Of a DNA stretch of 5,176 nt, positions 1 to 5,084 are shown piece after piece. Source of the DNA: Oscillospiraceae bacterium (GTDB lineage: Bacteria > Bacillota > Clostridia > Oscillospirales > Ruminococcaceae). Every line of letters starts with the position of its first letter. Position 1 is the first letter of the stretch. A model generated the notes under the pieces. The model was not told the origin of the DNA and made no database searches. It saw nothing but the letters and a program-made list of their open reading frames with translations. The stretch spans positions 1 to 5,176 of the forward strand of contig JAEDOB010000170.1 of the NCBI GenBank assembly GCA_016302225.1, given 5' to 3'. A program made the position numbers and the translations under genes.

Positions 1-495
1 GAGCTGGTGGTAATGTCCGCTTACCGTTCCCACGAATATCAGCAGGGCATCTTCGACGATGACGTGCAGAGGTATGTTGATCAGGGCTATTCCGAGGAAG
101 AAGCCCGCAAAATAACGGCGGATAACATTGCCGTCCCCGGGCACAGCGAGCATGAAACAGGTCTTGCCGCAGACATCAAGACCACCACCTGGGAGGGCGA
201 GATCACCGAGGAATTTGAAAATACCGCCGAGTTTGAATGGCTTGACAAAAACGCATGGAAATACGGCTACATTCTCCGCTATCCAAAGGATAAGGTGGAA
301 ATTACCAAATATAACTACGAGCCGTGGCACTATCGGTTTGTGGGATTGTATTACGCAGAAAAGATAAAGGAAAGCGGGCTTTGTCTGGAGGAATTTTACG
401 AACAAAATCCCCCGAGAGAAACCGCTCCCGCCGAAACAGAGCCGCCAGTCACAGAGCCCGAGGAAACCTCCTCAAAGGTCAGCTTTGTGGTATAA
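1..495 (+). CDS. VanY-family D-alanyl-D-alanine carboxypeptidase (peptidase M15B), 3' part
   Basis: The reading frame is open from the first base, so the N-terminus (signal peptide or membrane anchor and early catalytic domain) lies outside the window; 164 residues remain. The family removes the terminal D-Ala from peptidoglycan stem peptides outside the membrane using one zinc ion. Visible signatures, counted from the first codon: SAYRS at 6-10, the zinc-binding SxHxxGxAxD motif at 49-58 (ligands H51 and D58), and EPWHYRFVG at 107-115, with catalytic E107 and third zinc ligand H110. The active site is therefore complete. After about residue 137 comes a Pro/Glu/Thr-rich tail (PAETEPPVTEPEE) of the kind used as a wall-spanning linker, ending in a short hydrophobic SFVV. 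The M23 gene begins 29 bases after the stop, so the two are probably co-transcribed. An M15 peptidase with another stem-peptide specificity cannot be excluded. Confidence 0.9.
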   Translation, partial: ELVVMSAYRSHEYQQGIFDDDVQRYVDQGYSEEEARKITADNIAVPGHSEHETGLAADIKTTTWEGEITEEFENTAEFEWLDKNAWKYGYILRYPKDKVEITKYNYEPWHYRFVGLYYAEKIKESGLCLEEFYEQNPPRETAPAETEPPVTEPEETSSKVSFVV

Positions 496-524
496 ACGGC
501 AGATAAAAAGGAGACCAAAAGCAA

Positions 525-1913
525 ATGAAGTTAAAGAGAACAGCATCAAAGCTGTCGGCAGCAGCTATGGCATTTGTTATGGCTTTTGCGGCATTATCCG
601 CAGACAGTCCCGATGTTATATACACCTATGCAGACTCAATGACCGAGCTGGAACAGCGTCAGCAGGAGCTTGCCGAGGAACGAAAAGAGATCGAAAAGCA
701 GCTTTCCGAGATTGAAGGCAAGACCGAAGAATATGAAAGATACATCGAAGAATATGACAAAAAAATGGAGATCCAGGAGGAACAGCTTGCCAATATCTCC
801 GAGCAGATAGAGGTAATGGAGAAAAACATTGCCGAGCTGGACAAAAAAATCGCAGACAAAGAAGTTGAGATAGAAGAAGGCATTGAGCTGTTCAAATTAA
901 GGCTCAGGGCACTTTACGTTTCGGGAAATGACAGTATGGCATCTATCCTGACAGGTTCAACGGATTTTTACGATGTTCTTGCAAGGATCGAGATAGTCAA
1001 GAGAATTTCCTCCAACGATAATAAGACCATTGACGAGCTGAACGACCTTGTTATAACACTGAATTCACAGAAGGCTCAGCTTGAAGAGGAAAAAGCACAG
1101 CTTCTCAGCAAAAAATCCCAACAGGAAAAGCACCTTGAAGAGCTTCGGGAAACCTATCAAAATCATCACGAAACCAAGGAAATGTACGAAAAACAGGCGG
1201 AAATGTACGAAAACCGCACTGACGAGATAGACGCCGAGGAGCAGCGTGTCGAGCAGGAAATTCAGGAGTTTATCCGCAAACAGCAGGAGGAGCTTGAAAG
1301 AAAGCGTAAAGAGGAAGAGGAACGCAAACGCAAGGAAGAGGAAGAACGCAAGCGCAAGGAGGAAGAGGAGCGCAAAAAGCGTGAGGAAGAGGAGGAACGC
1401 AGACGTCAGGAGGCAGAAGCAAACAATCAGGAATACGTTCCCGCCGAAACCGAACCCGTAACCGAGGAAGAACCCGAAGATGACTACACTCCCGGATATT
1501 CCGAAACAGGCTTTATCTGGCCAGTCCCCAGCGTTCGTAATATGACCGATACATACGGAAACCGCTGGATAGTCGAGGAACAGCGGAACAATTTCCACAA
1601 GGGCATCGACATCAACAAGCCCAACTGCTACGGCGAACCCATAGTTGCATCTGCGGCAGGCACGGTAATTACCGCCAGCAACACGGGCAACGGCTACGGT
1701 ATTCACGTTGTTATTGACCACGGCGACAAGATAGCTACCCTTTACGCTCATATGTCCAGCTGCTGCGTAAATGTGGGCGATGAGGTCGCACAAGGTCAGG
1801 TCATCGGCTATATCGGCTCAACCGGCTATGCTTACGGAAATCACTGCCACTTTGAGGTCAGGGTAAACGGTCAGCATACGGACCCGCTTAATTATGTTTC
1901 TGTAAACAATTAA
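525..1913 (+). CDS. Secreted coiled-coil M23 (LytM) peptidoglycan peptidase, EnvC/PcsB-like
   Basis: A 462-residue predicted exported murein hydrolase. The ATG is preceded by AAGGAG at 508-513 (11-base spacer). Residues 1-26 form a signal peptide: Lys/Arg-rich start, hydrophobic Ala/Met/Phe core, likely cleavage near ALSA or at TYA-D around residue 36. Residues about 37-250 are a long Glu/Lys-rich coiled coil, broken by a segment at 122-165 (LYVSGNDSMASILTGSTDF...) that resembles the hinge of EnvC/PcsB-type coiled coils. Residues 260-292 are charged 8-residue repeats, followed by an acidic Pro/Thr linker (about 300-325). The M23 domain spans about 328-460. All expected zinc and catalytic residues are present: H358 and D362 (HKGID), H409 (YAHM), H440 and H442 (HCH). 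This argues for an active endopeptidase rather than a degenerate activator such as E. coli EnvC. By family analogy the coiled coil could be controlled by FtsEX; no ftsEX genes are visible here. Confidence 0.93.
   Translation: MKLKRTASKLSAAAMAFVMAFAALSADSPDVIYTYADSMTELEQRQQELAEERKEIEKQLSEIEGKTEEYERYIEEYDKKMEIQEEQLANISEQIEVMEKNIAELDKKIADKEVEIEEGIELFKLRLRALYVSGNDSMASILTGSTDFYDVLARIEIVKRISSNDNKTIDELNDLVITLNSQKAQLEEEKAQLLSKKSQQEKHLEELRETYQNHHETKEMYEKQAEMYENRTDEIDAEEQRVEQEIQEFIRKQQEELERKRKEEEERKRKEEEERKRKEEEERKKREEEEERRRQEAEANNQEYVPAETEPVTEEEPEDDYTPGYSETGFIWPVPSVRNMTDTYGNRWIVEEQRNNFHKGIDINKPNCYGEPIVASAAGTVITASNTGNGYGIHVVIDHGDKIATLYAHMSSCCVNVGDEVAQGQVIGYIGSTGYAYGNHCHFEVRVNGQHTDPLNYVSVNN
1302..1400 (+). 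repeat. In-frame tandem repeats encoding KRKEEEER
   Basis: Three 24-base units (1302-1325, 1326-1349, 1350-1373) each encode KRKEEEER. A fourth, 27-base unit (1374-1400) encodes KKREEEEER. They correspond to residues 260-292 of the M23 protein. The units differ mostly at third codon positions (CGT/CGC, AAA/AAG, GAA/GAG), so the peptide is kept while the DNA has drifted. The alternating blocks of basic and acidic residues suit a stable, extended charged helix between the coiled coil and the catalytic domain. Confidence 0.9.
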
Positions 1914-1919
1914 AGTGTA

Positions 1920-1958
1920 AAAAATCCCGTCGGTTTCGCAAATTCCGACGGGATTTTT
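1920..1958. terminator. Bidirectional intrinsic terminator between convergent genes
   Basis: A perfect 14-bp inverted repeat: left arm 1920-1933, right arm 1945-1958, with an 11-base loop. The stem core is GC-rich (TCCCGTCGG/CCGACGGGA). It is flanked by an A-run on the left and a T-run on the right, so RNA from either strand ends in a hairpin plus U-tract. It sits 7 bases after the M23 stop codon and 63 bases beyond the HD-GYP stop, and probably ends both transcripts. Confidence 0.92.
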
Positions 1959-2020
1959 AGTTCATTCAATTATTCAATTCGGGAAATTCTTCGGAATAAA
2001 TTTGATTTATCGGATAGTTA

Positions 2021-3133
2021 TTATTTGACCTGAACAGCCTTAGGCGTTTTCTTATCCTCCGCAGGCTTCTGTTCGCAAATGCCCGTAATAACGATAGACA
2101 GGCATTTCATATCGTGATACAGGTCGTAATAAACGCCCGGTCTGCCCGTGACCGCAACCGTAGGACGAAGAGGCTGGTCGGGAAAATTCGCCATGACCGT
2201 AGCGGTCTCGCCGTTGGAAAGCTGCACCACAGTTCCCACGGGATAAGGCGCAACCTTTCGGATAAACGCCCTTACACACTGCTCGTCAAAATGGCTGCCC
2301 GTTCCGCCCATTATGTACTCGATAGCCTCGGAGGGCGGGCTGGGAGTTCTGTACGGTCTTTGAGATGTGAGCGCATCGAAAACGTCCGCAACCGCAAGTA
2401 TCTTCGCATAAAGGTGTATTTCATCGCCCTTTAATCCCTTGGGATAGCCTGTGCCATCAACCTTTTCGTGATGACCTACTATTCCGTAATAGCAATTCGG
2501 GGGAACCAGCCGCCTTTCCAGCAGATGATTTGCAGCGTGAACGGGGTGCATCTTGACTATACCGAATTCCTCCTGCGTCAGTCTGCCCGGCTTATTGATT
2601 ATCTCAATTGGGATAGACACCTTGCCGATGTCGTGGAGCAGACCGCTAAGTCCCAGTTCATTAAGCTCCCGATGATTCAGCCCCATTTCCATTCCGATAG
2701 CCAAAGCCATTATTGAAACGCTCAGACTGTGATGGAAGGTGTAATCATCGTACATTTTTATGTCTGCAATATTTACCATAATATCGCTGCTGGCGGAAAG
2801 ATTGTCGATAAGCTTCTCGGTAGTGTCCTTGATCTCCTCAACATCGTCACCCGTAACGCCGCCGCTCATAAAATCATTGGCAAGGTTCTTGACGCCCGAA
2901 AGAGCCTCGTTCTTTATCTCGCTGTTTATGGACGAGATAACTCTTATTTCGCTCTTTGCATCGTCGATATATGCGCCGTCAACATCAGCTCGCTTCATCT
3001 GAGTGATGATAACATCTGTGAGCTTTGTGCCTGCCTTCAATCCGACTGCCGCATAAGTATTTGCATCGTAAAAGTTGATATTTCTTCCAAGACACATACC
3101 CGGCACCAGATTAGCCGAAGAAACAAAAATCAA
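2021..3133 (-). CDS. HD-GYP domain protein, predicted cyclic-di-GMP phosphodiesterase
   Basis: A 370-residue cytoplasmic protein with no membrane segment or receiver domain. Residues 1-60 (SANLVPGMCLGRNI...) match the short N-terminal region common in clostridial HD-GYP proteins. Residues 60-130 are a probable helical linker. The HD-GYP domain covers about 130-295, with the metal and signature residues intact: HHS at 134-136, HDIGK at 167-171, H196 and H199, HHExxDGTGYP at 221-231, D250 in ADVFDALTS, and RPYR at 259-262. The family hydrolyses c-di-GMP to pGpG or GMP. Residues 298-335 (PVGTVVQLSNGETATVM...) are the small C-terminal extension seen in many Firmicute members, followed by a Lys-rich tail. 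The start is TTG: the upstream in-frame codons include a TGA at 3142-3140, and a good GAGGTG site lies 7 bases before the TTG. The gene follows abrB by 84 bases on the same strand with no clear terminator between, so it is probably partly or wholly co-transcribed with it. Its sensory input cannot be read from the sequence. Confidence 0.93.
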   Translation of the reverse strand: MIFVSSANLVPGMCLGRNINFYDANTYAAVGLKAGTKLTDVIITQMKRADVDGAYIDDAKSEIRVISSINSEIKNEALSGVKNLANDFMSGGVTGDDVEEIKDTTEKLIDNLSASSDIMVNIADIKMYDDYTFHHSLSVSIMALAIGMEMGLNHRELNELGLSGLLHDIGKVSIPIEIINKPGRLTQEEFGIVKMHPVHAANHLLERRLVPPNCYYGIVGHHEKVDGTGYPKGLKGDEIHLYAKILAVADVFDALTSQRPYRTPSPPSEAIEYIMGGTGSHFDEQCVRAFIRKVAPYPVGTVVQLSNGETATVMANFPDQPLRPTVAVTGRPGVYYDLYHDMKCLSIVITGICEQKPAEDKKTPKAVQVK

Positions 3134-3138
3134 AAAAA

Positions 3139-3147
3139 CTCACCTCT
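3139..3147 (-). promoter_or_regulatory. Ribosome binding site that fixes the TTG start of the HD-GYP gene
   Basis: Read on the minus strand this is AGAGGTGAG, a strong anti-16S match, 5 to 7 bases before TTG at 3133-3131. An in-frame TGA lies inside it (3142-3140), so no start further upstream is possible. The next in-frame ATG is codon 13 (within PGMCLG) and has no comparable site. Confidence 0.8.
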
Positions 3148-3217
3148 TGAATGACGGACGGTGTCAGCATATAATCCCGTCTGCGTTAATATAATGTATT
3201 GCGGACAAACACAAAAA

Positions 3218-3457
3218 TTACTTTCTCAGCTGAGTATAGCACTCGGTGCAGATGTTTTTGCCCTTAAAATCAACAATGTTATCGGAGCTGCCGCAGAAAA
3301 CGCAGGCTGCCTTATCCTTTTTCAGGACGATATTCTCGCCGTCAACATAGATCTCCAGAGCGTCCCTCTCGCCTATGTCAAGGCTTCTTCTCAGCTCGAT
3401 AGGGAGCACGATACGTCCAAGCTCGTCGATTTTTCTTGTGATTCCGGTTGATTTCAT
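3218..3457 (-). CDS. AbrB/SpoVT-type transition-state regulator with C-terminal zinc knuckle
   Basis: A 79-residue DNA-binding protein. Residues 1-47 (MKSTGITRKIDELGRIVLPI...LEIYVDGENIVLKK) are a near textbook AbrB swapped-hairpin domain, very close to Bacillus subtilis AbrB as I remember it. They carry the Arg/Lys residues (R8, K9, R15, R23, R24) of the DNA-contacting face. The C-terminus is unlike B. subtilis AbrB: it is short and holds C52-x2-C55 and C70-x2-C73, a likely zinc-binding knuckle. Family members repress stationary-phase, sporulation and antibiotic genes as dimers or tetramers. The ATG is preceded by AAGGAGG (3473-3467) with a 9-base spacer. A consensus promoter lies about 200 bases upstream. 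The gene is divergent from spmA and followed by the HD-GYP gene. The family call is strong; equivalence to B. subtilis AbrB is not certain, so no symbol is given. Confidence 0.95.
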   Translation of the reverse strand: MKSTGITRKIDELGRIVLPIELRRSLDIGERDALEIYVDGENIVLKKDKAACVFCGSSDNIVDFKGKNICTECYTQLRK

Positions 3458-3640
3458 AAAAAATTGCCTCCTTCTATTTTTGCAATGTTAATCAGCAGAT
3501 ACTACCGCCGTTTATACAGACCGGCAATAATACTTGTTCTTGCGATAGTCTGCTCTCTTTGACCGCCCGCCGTTCTTTATATATGGAATGCGCCCGCATT
3601 TTTTCAATACGAGATTCGGGTATGTAAAAGGGAACAAACA

Positions 3641-3660
3641 GACCTTTCTCGATTAAGGTC
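3641..3660. repeat. Inverted repeat GACCTT-N8-AAGGTC at the predicted abrB transcription start
   Basis: A perfect 6-bp inverted repeat (3641-3646 and 3655-3660) with an 8-base spacer. On the minus strand it begins about 7 bases after the -10 box, that is at or near +1 to +20. It could be a repressor operator or a 5'-end RNA stem-loop that stabilises the leader; the sequence does not decide between these. Confidence 0.6.
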
Positions 3661-3666
3661 AAGACT

Positions 3667-3696
3667 ATTATAACTTTTTTTGCATATATTTGTCAA
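3667..3696 (-). promoter_or_regulatory. Consensus sigma-70/SigA promoter for the abrB-type gene
   Basis: On the minus strand TTGACA (3696-3691) and TATAAT (3672-3667) both match consensus exactly, with an 18-base A/T-rich spacer. Initiation is expected near 3660, giving a leader of about 200 bases before the abrB ATG at 3457. This leader is unusually long for a small regulator gene. Confidence 0.82.
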
Positions 3697-3789
3697 TAAC
3701 AATTTTGTGAATAATTGTTGATTTCTATCGTATAGTAAAATTTCGTGTTGATTGCTGCAAAATAACAAGGTAAATTTGTGCATTCTGCC

Positions 3790-3808
3790 GAATATTCCAG
3801 AATATTCC
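3790..3808. repeat. Tandem palindromic repeat GAATATTCC upstream of spmA
   Basis: Two exact copies of GAATATTCC (3790-3798 and 3800-3808) separated by one base, so the period is 10 bp, about one helical turn. Each contains the 8-bp palindrome GAATATTC. The right copy abuts a possible -35 element at 3809. Two symmetrical sites on one DNA face just before a promoter is the usual look of an operator. The protein that binds it is unknown. Confidence 0.65.
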
Positions 3809-3836
3809 TTGTAAATCCTTCCTTATACTGTATATA
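3809..3836 (+). promoter_or_regulatory. Possible spmA promoter
   Basis: TTGTAA (3809-3814), a 16-base spacer and TATATA (3831-3836) form a weak sigma-70-like match about 22 bases before the spmA ATG. Another reading is a sporulation-sigma-like pair, AATATT at 3801-3806 with TATACTGT at 3824-3831. That -10 partly resembles the mother-cell SigE type, but the spacing looks too long. The sigma factor cannot be settled from the sequence. Confidence 0.3.
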
Positions 3837-3858
3837 ACAGGAAATTGAGGTTTCGTAA

Positions 3859-4467
3859 ATGATGAACAAATTATTTTCAATTATCATTGTGATCTCCATT
3901 GCATACGGCATATACAGCGGCAATTTTTCGCAGCTGTCAAACTCTCTGTTAAACGACCCGACCTCGGCAGTTGAGCTGGTCATTTTCCTGACGGGGAGCA
4001 TGTGCCTTTGGGGCGGGCTAATGCGAATTGCGGAAAAAGCGGGTATCACACGCTATATGGCAATGCTGTTTCGTCCCGCCGCAAGGCTTCTGTTCAAGGG
4101 GCTTGACCTTAACGGCAAGGCATTCCGTCTTATATGTATGAACGTTACCGCAAATATTTTAGGTCTTGGGAACGCCGCAACTCCGCTGGGGATAGAAGCA
4201 ATGAAGGAGCTGGAAAAATCGCACATTTCCGAAGGCGGCGACCCCTTACGCGCCTCCGACAATATGGTGACCTTCACCGTGCTGAACACAGCCTCCCTGA
4301 CAGTAATTCCGTCAACCTGCGCCGCTGTCAGGGCAAAATACGGTTCCGCTTCACCTATGGAGATATTCCCCGCTGTGGTCATCACAGCCTTATCCGCACT
4401 GACCGCCGCCCTTCTCGCAGCTCAGATACTGAAACGATTTCACAAACAGACAGGTGATGACAAATGA
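3859..4467 (+). CDS. spmA: Spore maturation protein A
   Basis: A 202-residue integral membrane protein, close to the usual length of about 196. SpmA and SpmB together are needed in Bacillus for proper spore-core dehydration and heat resistance; their transport substrate is not established. Membrane segments are visible at about 4-20, 37-55, 93-110, 137-155 and 170-190. The family hallmark NVTANILGLGNAATPLGIEAMKEL lies at 95-118, within a nucleoside-recognition (Gate) type domain; a second conserved stretch is DNMVTFTVLNTASLTVIPST at 134-153. The C-terminus is a short charged tail (KRFHKQTGDDK). Two consecutive ATGs occur at 3859 and 3862. I chose the first, because TTGAGG (3845-3850) lies 8 bases before it; the second, 11 bases away, is possible. 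It overlaps spmB by 4 bases and is divergent from the AbrB-type gene, which may regulate it. Confidence 0.95.
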   Translation: MMNKLFSIIIVISIAYGIYSGNFSQLSNSLLNDPTSAVELVIFLTGSMCLWGGLMRIAEKAGITRYMAMLFRPAARLLFKGLDLNGKAFRLICMNVTANILGLGNAATPLGIEAMKELEKSHISEGGDPLRASDNMVTFTVLNTASLTVIPSTCAAVRAKYGSASPMEIFPAVVITALSALTAALLAAQILKRFHKQTGDDK

Positions 4468-4988
4468 ACGCTGCCGACCTGGTTATCCCGCTGATAGCCG
4501 CACTTATCGTACTGACGGGCATTATTAAAAAGGTGAACGTTTTCGATGAATTTATCGAAGGCGCAAAGGAAAACCTTCAAACCTCCGTGTCACTTCTCCC
4601 CTCGCTTATTGCCCTTGTCACCGCCATCGGGCTGTTCAAGGCATCGGGACTTTCCGAAGTTATAGCAGAACTAATGTCGCCATTGACAAACGCACTTGGC
4701 TTTCCCTCGCAATGTATCCCGCTGGCACTTATCCGACCTATTTCGGGTAGCGGCGCACTTGCCGTATTTGACGGAATACTAAGGGACTGCCACCCCGACA
4801 GCTATGCGGGCAGAGTTGCAAGCGTACTGATGGGCTCCACGGAAACGACATTTTACACCATAGCCGTGTATTTTGCGGCAGTCAAGGCAAAGGACACACG
4901 CCATGCCCTCCCCTCTGCCCTTGCGGGAGATCTCACGGGCTTTATTGTCAGCGCAATTTCCGTCAGATTGCTGTTTGGTGTTTGTTGA
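4464..4988 (+). CDS. spmB: Spore maturation protein B
   Basis: A 174-residue integral membrane protein, near the 178 residues of B. subtilis SpmB. It carries the family signatures RPISGSGALAVF (91-102) and MGSTETTFYTIAVYFAAV (123-140). The Ser-Gly and Thr-rich helices are typical of the Gate/nucleoside-recognition fold shared with SpmA. Hydrophobic segments lie at about 6-22, 41-60, 84-104, 126-142 and 153-173. The ATG overlaps the spmA stop as ATGA, which points to translational coupling and equal expression of the two partners. An AGGTGA site at 4452-4457, inside the spmA end, is 6 bases before the start. SpmA and SpmB presumably work as a complex in the developing spore. No clear hairpin terminator follows, though the next 60 bases are AT-rich. 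Confidence 0.95.
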   Translation: MNAADLVIPLIAALIVLTGIIKKVNVFDEFIEGAKENLQTSVSLLPSLIALVTAIGLFKASGLSEVIAELMSPLTNALGFPSQCIPLALIRPISGSGALAVFDGILRDCHPDSYAGRVASVLMGSTETTFYTIAVYFAAVKAKDTRHALPSALAGDLTGFIVSAISVRLLFGVC

Positions 4989-5025
4989 TATTGCACTATT
5001 TTAGAATATACATTTATCAAAACTA

Positions 5026-5048
5026 TGCACAATTCGTAAAATTATGCA
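5026..5048. repeat. Imperfect inverted repeat upstream of the tRNA promoter
   Basis: TGCACAATT (5026-5034) and AATTATGCA (5040-5048) are inverted copies with one mismatch around a 5-base centre. The repeat ends 7 bases before the -35 box of the tRNA promoter. No T-run follows, so it is a poor terminator for spmB. It may be a protein site or chance in AT-rich DNA. Confidence 0.35.
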
Positions 5049-5055
5049 ATTCCGC

Positions 5056-5084
5056 TTGACTTTTTCAGCCGACGGTAGTATAAT
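5056..5084 (+). promoter_or_regulatory. Strong sigma-70 promoter for tRNA-Lys
   Basis: TTGACT (5056-5061), a 17-base spacer and TATAAT (5079-5084) form a near perfect housekeeping promoter. Initiation is expected near 5091, about 31 bases before the mature tRNA 5' end. The leader can fold into a small hairpin (GTTA/TAAC plus GTG/CAC, 5092-5109, with one bulged T). Such a strong promoter fits stable RNA and suggests that this tRNA is the first gene of its transcript. Confidence 0.85.

Larger units (their letters stand above)
3458..3858. other. Divergent intergenic control region between abrB-type gene and spmA
   Basis: No convincing gene is seen in these 401 bases. From the abrB side: the abrB Shine-Dalgarno (3467-3473); a long leader with possible long-range pairing between 3494-3504 (AGCAGA-TA-CTA) and 3546-3554 (TAGTCTGCT); a short hairpin AATGC-GCCC-GCATT at 3587-3600; and a possible second minus-strand promoter (TTGAAA at 3607-3602, N18, TATATA at 3583-3578). 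Next come the inverted repeat at 3641-3660 and the strong minus-strand promoter at 3667-3696. From about 3660 to 3858 the DNA is markedly AT-rich, a plausible AbrB target. The spmA side holds the tandem GAATATTCC repeat and a weak promoter. Confidence 0.7.

Noticed and set aside
1065..1793. A 242-codon open frame on the minus strand opposite the M23 gene
   Set aside because: It mirrors the Glu/Lys-rich coiled coil: GAG/GAA/AAG/AAA codons read backwards as Leu/Phe codons with few stops. The product is a run of Leu/Phe with no domain, and the plus-strand protein is unmistakable.
2114..3154. Several plus-strand open frames opposite the HD-GYP gene
   Set aside because: They overlap a complete HD-GYP protein with all motifs, and their products show no recognisable domain or good ribosome binding site.
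3175..3215. A separate promoter for the HD-GYP gene in the gap after abrB
   Set aside because: TATATT- and TTGTCC-like strings exist on the minus strand but not at acceptable spacing with a good partner; the best pairing (TTTGTG-N16-TATATT) is weak.
3134..3217. A c-di-GMP riboswitch in front of the HD-GYP gene
   Set aside because: The 84-base gap is short and shows only a weak GACGG/CCGTC pairing (3157-3161 and 3177-3181). I see none of the conserved GEMM core sequence.
3161..3451. A 96-codon plus-strand open frame opposite the abrB-type gene
   Set aside because: It is the complement of a strongly conserved AbrB domain and shows no features of its own.
3587..3604. A plus-strand intrinsic terminator (AATGC-GCCC-GCATT followed by Ts)
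   Set aside because: The stem is only 5 bp with a tight loop, and no plus-strand gene ends nearby. It is kept only as a minor leader hairpin.
3693..4049. A minus-strand open frame running from inside spmA into the intergenic region
   Set aside because: It overlaps the start of spmA, runs through AT-rich control DNA and has no recognisable domain.
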